Program-made: the position numbers and the translations under genes
Shown: positions 35,409 through 46,600 of the stretch, piece after piece
Layout: each line of letters starts with the position of its first letter
Position numbering within the stretch: position 1 is the first letter of the stretch
Notes under the pieces: generated by a model
What the model saw: only the letters and a program-made list of their open reading frames with translations
Told to the model about the DNA's origin: nothing
The model's database searches: none
Source: Hofstenia miamia
Taxonomy: Eukaryota > Xenacoelomorpha > Acoela
Reading direction: 5' to 3'
NCBI GenBank assembly: GCA_004352715.1
Contig: SCFE01000066.1
Location: 1,058,166 to 1,122,165, forward strand
Length of the DNA stretch: 64,000 nt

Positions 35409-36731
35409 TTAGTTTACCGCAGTCTTTGATCTAACAGGAATCCGAGATTTGATTTTAATCGCTTCTCTTCGTTTTTTAAGATTTAATTGATTTAGGACAC
35501 CGGCCTTGTCAATAAGTCTGGGAACCTTCTGTTGAGTAACAAACGATTTCAGTTTACCTCGGCGTTTTATTGGAGATGCATATTGGCGAGAGTGATGAAC
35601 AACTGGACGCTGTATAATGGAAAATTCCGATAGCGTGGAATCTTCTGATGACAATTCATGATTTTTCAGTCTGGCGTTAAGCTTCTGCAATCTTTGCCTT
35701 TTCTTGGCTTCTTTATTTGAAAATGTAAGTCCGAAATCTTTTTCAATTTTTTGAGGCTCGACTTTAAACTTAGTAAGGATTCGCCTTTCAGTACTAGCAA
35801 TAAGGACTTCCGAACGAGCAATTGATGATTTGAGTTTGTCGATTTCCTTTTCTATTGACAGTTCATCTCTAGGTTTTAATTTCAGTGATTTCTCAATAGC
35901 GTTTTTCATAGGTAATTCCTCAATCTTAATTTGCTTTATAGATGTATCAATGCTTCCGGAAGAGTACTTGCGAGTTGGTTTTGGCTGCGGGAGGCTTATG
36001 TCATCTACATCTAAATCATTTTCGTCGACTAGTTGAATTGGTGATGAAACGGGTTTATCACTAGGACTTGATATCGCAGGAATCACTGAAGTATTATTAA
36101 GAGAATCTGGGTTATTTGGTACAGGAGAGCTTTCTCTAACAATGTCAGAGCTTTCGGGTAAATGAAAATCTCTAGGTGTCTTAATTGGAACTAAAATGGG
36201 ATTTTTATCACTTTCCACAACTTCGATTGACGATCTCCTTCTACTTGGTGAAGGAATGACTTCATAATCTGTTAAAGATTCTGAAGATTCGGGTTCCGTT
36301 TTAGATTCATCATTCAACACAGTATTCTTTTCAGTAATTTTGTAATCCACTTCATCATTACTTGGGCGCTTTATTACATGATCAAACGTCGATGTTGAAG
36401 GTACATCGGCTTCCAAACTTTCAATTCTGGCGGTAAGTGAGGCAATGAATGTCTCACTTGGAATCGGTGGAAATTTGGGGACTTTAGAAAAAGGCTTCTT
36501 TTTTGTAGATTTTTTCTTGGAAGAACCATCATATATGGTTGGCAAAAAGTTGTAGTCAAAATTAATAAGAGGACTACCTGGGCGTTCATTTTCATGTATT
36601 TCGTCATCTGAGTTGGACAATTCGGAAAAATTTAGTTCCAAGGTATGATCCTCGGGTATGGAAGAAAGTGATGGTGTAAAGTCCTTTATGGAAAGCCATG
36701 CTTTAGATCGTTTTCGTTTCCGTCTCCGCAT
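35409..36731 (-). CDS. Unknown disordered, basic/serine-rich protein, 440 aa
   Basis: This is the longest uninterrupted frame in the window outside transposons. It starts at an ATG (36731) directly preceded by an in-frame TGA and ends at TAA. The protein opens with a nuclear-localisation-like cluster, RRRKRKRSK. An acidic and Ser/Pro-rich middle follows, with possible phosphorylation sites such as SPSRRRSSIEVVESDK (about 162-177) and KKKSTKKKPFSKVPKFPPIP (about 72-91). A predicted helical segment (about 280-350: LSIEKEIDKLKSSIARSEVL, KEAKKRQRLQKLNARLKNHE) and a basic tail end it. No domain is recognised. It lies downstream of, and on the same strand as, the coiled-coil gene. It could be that gene's final exon through an acceptor at ATAAAG/GAC near 36683, which would keep frame, but the local ATG and upstream stop favour a separate gene. 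Confidence 0.6.
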   Translation of the reverse strand: MRRRKRKRSKAWLSIKDFTPSLSSIPEDHTLELNFSELSNSDDEIHENERPGSPLINFDYNFLPTIYDGSSKKKSTKKKPFSKVPKFPPIPSETFIASLTARIESLEADVPSTSTFDHVIKRPSNDEVDYKITEKNTVLNDESKTEPESSESLTDYEVIPSPSRRRSSIEVVESDKNPILVPIKTPRDFHLPESSDIVRESSPVPNNPDSLNNTSVIPAISSPSDKPVSSPIQLVDENDLDVDDISLPQPKPTRKYSSGSIDTSIKQIKIEELPMKNAIEKSLKLKPRDELSIEKEIDKLKSSIARSEVLIASTERRILTKFKVEPQKIEKDFGLTFSNKEAKKRQRLQKLNARLKNHELSSEDSTLSEFSIIQRPVVHHSRQYASPIKRRGKLKSFVTQQKVPRLIDKAGVLNQLNLKKRREAIKIKSRIPVRSKTAVN

Positions 36732-36734
36732 TCA

Positions 36735-37440
36735 GTATTAAAGAACTAAGTGGCGTACTAATAATTAATAAATGGGATGCATCGAAAGTAAAGCACCTGT
36801 TGTATTGAGTGTAGTGCATAACGCAAATCCTACCAAGTGGCAACCGTAAACGCCAATAAAAACTCATTAAATATTCAATTAAAAAGTTAACGAAATTCCT
36901 CTGCGTGGAAATGACGACAAAGCATCATTATTAACAAAATCAAAGTAAGCTTTAAAAGAATTTGAGGAAATATGGGCAGCTTAATGAATTCTTCAACAGG
37001 TTCTGAGGGAGATACGAAATTATATTGGTCAAAGTTTACCAAGAAAACCCATTATTCAATTCAGTTTTATATGATTAATTCAAGTTATTGAAACATAGTT
37101 TACTAAAATGGAAGTACGAGAAACTCTTAAATTTCCAATTAGAATATAGGTTAAATGTCCCACTAGGTTATATGATCCCCAATCATGTCAACATCAAAAT
37201 TTCATTGATCCAATAATATTATTGACAGAATTTAATGTGTGGACAGATAAATCTACACGGTAGATAGAAAATTCAACTGCAAACGATACTATCGAATTCC
37301 CCAATACATCACAGGCCCAGAATAAACTACCAAAATCGGGTTTTAAAATATGGCATTCTCATATTGGAGTTCCGTCAATAAACAAAGTGTTAAAGGAATT
37401 AATCAAATGAATGATATCAACAAATTCTATAAATCTATGA
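36735..37440. other. Spacer or last intron between coiled-coil exon 8 and the 440-aa ORF
   Basis: No exon could be supported here. A short plus-strand frame near 37345-37410 (IWHSHIGVPSINKVLKELIK) is faintly reminiscent of a retroelement pre-integrase motif. Confidence 0.35.
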
Positions 37441-37445
37441 AATAC

Positions 37446-37691
37446 CTTTGTTTCCTCCTCGTCTGATTGCTCTGCTTGGGCAGCTGCCTTCTGCACTTCC
37501 CTAACGAGTGAACCATCTCCCATTCTTTGCAGATATACACTGATATCGTCGATAGTTGTGTTGATTCTTGAAGCTATCTCTGCCTCGATATTTGCATTGT
37601 TAAGATCAATAACTCTGCAATCATTGAGCTCATTTTCAAAATACTTGGTTCTATATTTGAAATAACGCTTCAAAGCACGACGAAAGCGTTC
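37446..37691 (-). CDS. Coiled-coil gene, exon 8
   Basis: 246 nt (82 codons), acceptor GTATTTAG/GAACGC, donor AAG/GTATTT. Encodes ERFRRALKRYFKYRTKYFEN through AAAQAEQSDEEETK. The acidic end suggests the coiled coil is finishing here. The downstream exon is not identified with certainty. Confidence 0.8.
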
Positions 37692-40600
37692 CTAAATACC
37701 ACTATAAGAAAAATAGCACAATGTTAGAATTCTCTCTTTAAACCTGAAATAAATGCCGCATATATGTTAAAATAAGATTGTGAAATTAGACATTTCGATG
37801 AATTTATAAGATTGCTATTTCAATTACTCAAAATTATCTAGATATTCATGTATTGATCGAAAATCCTAGTCCTAACCTCAAGCCCACACAAAACCCAGTT
37901 TTAGTGGTTTTTTGATGTCTTTAAGTGAAACAGCAATTCCAGAAATTTCCTGATATGTTGTAGATTTGACGAAATTTCCAATTTCACAAATTCACTGTAA
38001 CATATACATATATAAGAGATACCAGCCATAGACCACAATGAATTGCTAAAGCGGGCGATACACTATCAAACCCCCGATCAAACAAGCAGTTAATTTTAAT
38101 TGGTCGGCAAACATGTTGCGGCGATACATTTTCAATGATTCGTCAAACAAGCCATCACAATACGGCAAACATCTACTGGAATTTCTCGTTAATAGTTAAC
38201 CAACTTACATTAATTGGCGTGCTCTGACCTGTGCAGTGTTCGTTTCTGATACAATTGTTATAAAAATGTATGTATCTACAGGATAATTATTTTCTGTCAA
38301 CAATTTTATAATGATTCACGAATGTTAATTGGTTTTGTGCGTAAGCGTATGGATCCCGCGCAAAACTTAGCGATAGCGGAAATTAAATAAAAAAACTTCT
38401 TCACATCACCAATGACTAGGAAAAGCATTTTAAAGTAAATTAATTAATCAATCACTGCTTTTTTCCGCGCAAAAGAATTCTGAGTTTCCTGTGAGGTTGG
38501 TTTAGCACTTTAACTGAAGTAAATAAACAACAATATTGTTACAGAATAGATAAGGGAACAACTAGAATGCTGTTTTTACCCGTTTTATTTAAATATCTTC
38601 AACTTTAAAGAATGTTATTGGTAAATAATGAGCTTGTTTGGCGAATGTTTGACGGAAAATGTCTACATTATTTTGATTTTATTTTGTCTGATGGGAGGTT
38701 TGATGGCTTGTCTGATGGCGTATTTGACGGGGCAGTGACGGCGTGCGGCATTATGTGCAGGGTTCACAATACTAAATGTAAAAGTTGTAATATTCTTATA
38801 TTTTTCATTTATTACATTGATACATGAATAATTTTGCTCATCATTTTGGGTGAACTCAATCGTAAATACCATGGATCTCTGCGATGTTTACATTTGTTAT
38901 ACACAAATGTAAACATCGCAGAGATCCATGTAAATACGATATAAAAAACGTAACAATGAAATTCAAGGATCTCTCGACCATAATATAAGCAAAGCAGCAG
39001 ACATTTTGAACCAGAAACCAAAAATATAAAAATCTAGATTTTGAAGATGCTCATCCATTTTCTTAGGACTGAAATGACATTTAATATATTAGGTTTTTCT
39101 GTGTTTGTGTTTGTTTTGTTTGTATATATTGTCAGTCCAAGGCACCACAGTGCTCATTACAATAAAACCATCTTAAATTCATTTTGAAAACATTATGATA
39201 AAGCTATAGAACCCTGAATATCCTTAGCATTTATAATGATTTTAAATTTCAAGAAGGTTGAAATAAGGATAAGGATAAGAAAGTGAAATTTAATAGTTTC
39301 CAAATCATAATGAAGTTGAGTTTCTTGGGATAGGATTTTAGTAGGTATGCTATGGTATGCTTTTGATCACATTTATTCACTTGATCCACCTCTTCGGGAG
39401 GCTCAACAGAAGAAAGGTATACGTTTTAATTTTTCATGCGATTCAAGAATTTGTCAAAACAGTTAAAAAAATCAAGAAGGCATTTGTCAGTATTTTAGAA
39501 AATCGTAAAAAGGATGAATCTTAGCATACTATATACTGTTTGATAGAGCAACACCAGGTGCAAGTTGTTTTCAGCTTTAAATTTGTAGCTATAACATGAA
39601 GTGGGCTCAATATAAAAAAACCTCCAAGATTTGGAAATATTTTACAAATTAGGCTAATTTTAGTAGGCCATATAGTTCGGTCAGTGTCTATCCGATCTTG
39701 AAAGTTATTGCAACTATTCTATTTTTCATCGATAAATATAGAAACAAGGGTACTTTTTCTTGGATTTGAAAAATAAATTTTTAGGGCGTCTGTAAATAAA
39801 ATTAAAAAGTGGTCAGCTTTGAGGAGATAGGCGGTTGAAGTGACATTTAATGTAGTGGTTAAAATAGAGAGAAAGTTCGTTTCACAGCTTACCACCTTTT
39901 GTAGGCACCTATTGCATTAATTTCGAACACTTGTTCTCGAAAGGTGTACTATATCATTTTATTCCACCTTTGCAAACGTGCTCAGTTTTTGATTGGCCGT
40001 TAGTTTACAATATTGCATACGTATTTTTTTAAGAGAAAGGTGGATGAAGACAATTTGGCCCGCCTTCTGATGAACAATTCTGATTGTATAAATTGTAATT
40101 TTGAGCTCAACGCCAAGCGGCAAAAAATTGCATTACAAATTGTACTTGCTTCTGTAATGTTTGTTAATAATTGTTAATATATTTCTTTTTTTGATAAACT
40201 AGCTATCTACATTGTTTTTGTAATATCGTACTCTGACATGAGGTTTTATAACACTAATATTAGTGTTATAGAAGTTAATGACTCTGAATATGTAATTCAA
40301 AATTGGGGTATTAAATTAGCATACCTTGCCATTTAATATTGCATTTTTTCAAGGTGGAACAAGTCCACCTTGCCCACCCATAGCTGCCGCCACTGTGACG
40401 GGGGCGATGCACTGGCAGCAAACCTCAATATGAAAAGGACCAGCGCGGTTACAAAACGAAAATGAAAGAGGAGACACTCTTCTATCTGTGTTGCTTTCAA
40501 ATGAGGGAAATAGTTCATGAGTTTATCAGCGTTAAAAATTTTCTTCAAGAAACAAACAGAAAATTAAACAATTCTTAGGCAGCTAAAGGTTAAATTGACA

Positions 40601-43600
40601 TTTAGAAAGACAAAAATTAGAGTTTTAAGCAACCAGCTAGAGTCCCCAATACTCTACCAACATACAACGCAAGATCATCGCTAACTATCTATAAATATTG
40701 AATATAATAGGTAGTCTGTTTAGTGACAGGTTTCGTTCAATTCCCTTTGTCATTGGGAAGTGAGAACTTTATGTATTGTGTGCTAACAAGAATATGCAAA
40801 TTAATATGCACAATCTAGGTATACATGCCAGAGACTATGCATTTCGAAAATTATTATAAGACCCTACGCAAACGATACAAGTTTTGTTGCTACACCAATT
40901 ATATCGAGTAATGTGAAAGGAAAACGGAAATAATTTGAATTTTTCCAATTTGTTCGTTTAGTGTCTCTGACGAACATGCAGATTAAAATGAAATACCTGA
41001 AGGTAGCCCACTTGGTGTAAGCTCCTCTTCGACATTTCCACTTCGTTTCTCTGTTGGGCAACAGTCATGAGGTTGTTTTTGATAATAAATTTCCTTTCCC
41101 TTAGTTGACTGAATACTTCTGCCAAGCGCGCATTTTCGTCTAAGCATTGTGAAAGTCTGTATTGTAATTCTGAGAGAAATTCTTTCCTTTCCGCACGATG
41201 CTTCACGAAATCGGCTTCATAATCTTTCTTTTTTTGGGAAAGCCGAGCAGCTGTGGACTTCAATACTTCCAAATAATCCTAAATAAATAAATACAGTAAA
41301 CGAGTAAAGAAATCTAAAAATAACTTGCACAAACGAATTAAGTGGTGGTAAATCGTTCTATATTTGCAATGGAAAATATACTCAAATGAAAAACAGAAAT
41401 AAGATTGTGCAAAATAAATGCGTTAAGACCATCTTAGTTTGTGGCTCTACTAACTATTGAGGGTCTGTAAAATTCGTAAATAGATTTTTTCTATTACCAA
41501 TAAATTCATGTAACACGAGACGTACGGATATGGGTCGCTTCGACACATAGCACAAATGTATTTGTTTAATACCTGATATACTCCACAAAAGGCGCTACAT
41601 TTTATTCTTTATAGATCTCGATAATCCAATCAAAGGCTAAATTTGAAAATTTATTTTTCTTGTTGCATGCAACTTTAAAAATAAAGAATTTTTTTCAAAT
41701 TGTTCTGAAGGAATAATCGTAATTCTAGTAAAAAGTTCCCAAAAAATTATGGGTTCCAGATTACGAAATATCTCTTTATAAAATCGTTTGAGACGAAGAC
41801 AATAACATGTCTTTATTTCAGAGAAAGAATTTCTGCCATATTCTATTTTACCTGATGGATATTTAGTTGAATCAAACGTGCCACTCTAGTTAGCTGCTCA
41901 TGGTAAAATAACTAAAAGGAAATCATTTTCCGTCGGGTTCAGTCGTTCCCCGTGCTAAGCAAAATCTAAAACTATATTAGATTGAAGATGTATTACTATA
42001 AATTCAGAAAACAAATGTCAGTTTTGCAGCATACTCGTGGACGTCTTACAACAACATCAGTTTTATAGTTTCTATTACTAAATGTTAGATAAAATCTTGT
42101 TCGAAGAATTTACTGGAGGAAACACTGCATACGCAACTTTTAAAATGACGAGCCAATAAATACAAAAACATCAAACGACTAATTCAGCAACTGTTAAGGA
42201 CAAATCTGCGACAATTCCAAATAAGCATCGAAACATGACACAAGGAGAGCATGGAAAACCCTACCTCAGAATGACCCTTAATGAAATACGTCCGGAAATA
42301 TTTCGAGTACATGAAATATCACCAATGATGGGATATTTTTCCAAATATAGAATAAGTGAACTCTGAAAAGCGCTCTAAATTCAGAAATGAATGTATACAC
42401 GGGTTATGCAAATTAGGTTAATTAATAATCTTGAAAATATTACCTTCAATTTCTTGCCTATGACATTCGGAATGTTAATACATTAGTAAGAAAACCAAAT
42501 ATGAAATTATGACGTTTTGTTATCATCTATGACAATTCCTGTTAGGAAGGTATTATCGGACATTTTACTATTATATGTTATGTAGAAAAATTCGAATGTC
42601 TCCATTTCAGACATTGTTTACACTAAAACACGGATCTTTAATGCCGTCTACGATAATTTATTGCTATATAAGCCTTTTTCTTTAAATCTCGCTATTTCAC
42701 TTTGTTTTAAAGCATGTAATGAACTTGCAATTTGAAATATCGGACAACACTTATTTGAATTAATCCATTTAGTTTTCCTCGCTTGGTGGCGTGCAATTAA
42801 AATGATTCAAATTTCTTGAGATATGAACAAAAAATAAACTTAGAACAGCAGTTGTAGAATTCTTTAGTTTGATAGTAATTGTTGATGACGCATTTAATGA
42901 GAATAGTCGTAACGGTTTAAGAGGGGGAGGAATATGAGACAACAGTCCCCCATGAGGAAGCAAGTACGGAATGCGTACAATCCTAGTAAAAAAGTTTGAA
43001 AAATTGAACCAAAAACCTTTCAAGTTAGTGTCAAATATTTTAAATTTCATTTGCAAAAAGTTTCCAAAGACCAATATCGGCAAAATTTGTAATTTTTTGT
43101 TGAATGATTTTGCAACTTCAAAAAATATATCCAATAAATTAGCCAATCCAGCTTTAATAAAAGCAGATGAAAGAACTGCTTTCACAGTATACATAATACT
43201 GTGTACAGTTGGTAAATATAACAACAACTTTTTTAATGAAGGTGCTAACACCCATTATTGCTTCTCATCTGCATATAATGAGGTCAACACAAGCTATTGT
43301 GAATTTCTCAAAATGTTCAAGGAAAATGGAGTTTTTATTGAAGTATTAAAGCTGCACACTGGATTAATTTAACTGTTAAGCACAATGATGAAAGCAACTA
43401 CATCCAAGACACCCTGCACGGACATTAAGATTCAATACTGCTGCACTTCAACAGCAATCGAGCATCCTGCAATGAGCCTGGTGTGGGCTACTTCAATAAT
43501 TGTTGCGATTCTTTGTCATTTTGTTCAGAATTGTGTTCAAATGAAAAATTCAACATGTTTCAAAAGCAACAATCAATTTTTTATCTCAGATTCTGAAAAA

Positions 43601-46600
43601 TGGTGAATCTAAGGGAGGGGGATTTCTGCAGTCCTTACCCACCTGCTAATTTTTTCTTCAATATATTAAATTTGCTATAAAAACTTATTTCAAATAATGC
43701 TAATAATATTCTTGATTTTCATAAATTTTCTAATTTTAAGCAATTCTTTATCATTTTTGTAGAATTTAAAAAATTTTGGACACTAAGTTGCATTAATTGT
43801 TCCACTTTTATAATAAAACATAATTAATTACCTTTCTATATAAAAAACGTAGTATTAGCGATTCCTAATCTCCCTTATTTTAGTCTTTTGTTTTACATGA
43901 TAGAAGTTTCGATTCTAAGCCTACAAAAATGCAACTTCATTGGTACATAGAAGTTTACTAATCGGCTAAGATCACATTTGTCTCGAATTATGAAGCTCAA
44001 AATGGCCCCATTACTGCCCAGACCCCGTGAACTGATAGCGGTAGTGGAAAAAAATAAAAAATGAGACAGTATCAGTACGAGACCAAGACCAACTTTTGAT
44101 TTTCACAGAGGTTGAGACCAGAGGTGGATACAGAAAAAATTTTAGAGGGGCCCGGGCTCCTCGGCCCCCACTCTATCCGCCCTTGGTTGAGACCAATTTG
44201 ATTAAATATTTGCTCTAAATATTCGCTAGATTACGACATGTCTGTAATTTCTCCATTAAGTTTAAGTTTGATAAATAATGCAAAACTTTAGTACCTTTTA
44301 CTTGAGTACAGACCAGAAATCGTTGTATCTATACATAAATATAAAATAGTTTACATTAGATTAACGTATTTCAAAAACCAATTCGAACAAACTAAAACTC
44401 AAAAGTAGTAACTGTTTTTCAGATTGTTGTCATAGCGTGTAGAAAAATGTATGAGTAAAAATTTAATCAAATCTACTAATTTATAGTCATCAGAACCAAA
44501 TCACAAATTTCTAGATCCACCCCCGTGTACAGCCTATAATACAACACGAATTGATTTCAGATTGTAAACGAGATAAAAATAATAAAAACTGAAATCAAAA
44601 TTTCTATTAAATAAACTTCTTTGGTCATTAAACTTGCGAAGAATCACAAACCAGACGTATTATTTTTCATACCTTATCTTCTTGTAGTTTAATACGACCG
44701 TTGGCAATATTTGTTGTAAAGTCTTCGATTTCATTGCTTGTAATTCGCGTCACTCTATTGAGATGAACGCTATTTAATCGAACTTCATCGATTTTCGTTT
44801 GCGTTTTTTCACTCCTAAATACAATAGATTTAATCAATCGTGGGCTTACTAAAAATGGAAAGATTTAATTTCTATTGCAATGGCAGTCGAGTAACTAAAA
44901 GCTGAACCAAACCAGAAGCAAGCAGCCTTATCAACAATCACGTTTAGAATATTTTCCAGAAGAGAAATCAACCAAGGAATTGCATCCTGTAAAATCAGGT
45001 GAACAAAAATATTGAACAGCTGATGGGCGTATAATGATTTGCAAATCTATCAGTTGGTGGTTTTTATGATGACTTCGTACTATTTTTAGAAACGAATGAA
45101 AGAGTTCAATTTGACAAGGATTGTTTCTTTATATGAAGAAATGTACGACAGCTGAAAACTCAAATTAATGCAGCGTGCGCACTACATGGCAATAGTTGTA
45201 AAAATGCAGGGTTGGAAAATCTCAACCCGATTACAACGATTAATATGACATAATTGAAAAAGATAATATTTTAAAAATACGTTAAGTAGTCTAGAAAAAA
45301 ACAGCATCAATATTATTTGCTTCAAGTAAGCTTTTCCTGAAACTATTTTTTTCCCCAATTGTTACATAAAAATTGCGTTAATGACATAAATATGGTCTCG
45401 CTGCGATATATCTCGTATGGTCTTAATGTACTACTTTTTGAATGTTTTTGCCATAACAACATACTTAAACCACTTCGTGGTTTAGTATGGCACGGGGTAA
45501 TAATTGTATATAAACTTAATACAAAAACATGAAAATAACGTAAAGTATGCACATTGGAGAATAGATATCTCAAAACTATTCTTAGAAAACCGAATTTTAG
45601 AATTTATAAGCTTAATGAAATTGAGTATTTAGTATTTGATATTGAAATAAATTTTGGCACACCTCGCACCAAAAAATCATCAATATTTTACATTGGTGAT
45701 TTATAGTATACGATGAGCGAAAATACGACAATGGAAACTGTTACATGGCATGCAGAATTAAACAGCCTGGTGTCATTTTAAAAGAAAAAATCGCTTTTCC
45801 ACATTTTTAAAGAATTATATTCATTAGACAGTGACGTATCCATTTGTGAACGCGCTTTAATGTTATATAGAAAAATTGTTGTATCTGAAGTATTTGAAAA
45901 TTGTAACTTTTTTTATTTAAAAGCTCTTTTTATTAACCACACTAGGAAACTGCCCGTGCTGTGCACGGGGATTTGTATTTGATATTTAATTTTTGAATAA
46001 CCATATGTTGTGTTTTTAATATTTTAGGAACAAAATAAGTAATAAAAGTGATCATCATACATTGGTAAAATGAGTTTTATTCACAATTTTAGCATATGAC
46101 ACTCCTTAATTAACCATTTAATATTATAAGCACATTCAAAGCATATTAACACCTAGTGCAAAAGAGTGTATAGAATCACAACAAAATCGAGTCCATTATT
46201 GTAGGTGTATAGATTAAAATTTTCTCCATGCCTAGTGCTCATGTAGTCATAACGGTTAAAACATATAAAAGCAACAACGAATTTTAATTGTTACTTTTTA
46301 TGCAGATAAATATTTCAATCCCATTAGAATGTCAGCGATCGCGGCTCCTCAATAGGTAGGATTTAACAACGAAACGTAAAGAGAAGACACTAGTATATTC
46401 TGTGGTTCTTTCAGATTTTGGATTTCTTTATTATTTGTTGAGCAATAAGCATTTAAAAAGAAATAACTCAAATTGACTTCTTTAATATAAACTCATTGTA
46501 TAGTAGAAAAAGAGCAGTTTATAACTTCAAAACTTCTGACTATTTTAAGTTTCCTGATGATTGTACAGCATTTTACCTGTTATAAATGTTTATATATGTT

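Noticed and set aside
37345-37415. Copia/gypsy pre-integrase motif (IWHSHIGVPSINKVLKELIK)
   Set aside because: About 20 residues of weak resemblance without flanking support.
42769-43372. Overlapping ORFs of 160 and 133 codons on opposite strands in an intron
   Set aside because: No motif in either frame; opposite-strand open frames in AT-rich DNA can arise by chance, although the plus-strand one could be a divergent transposon protein.
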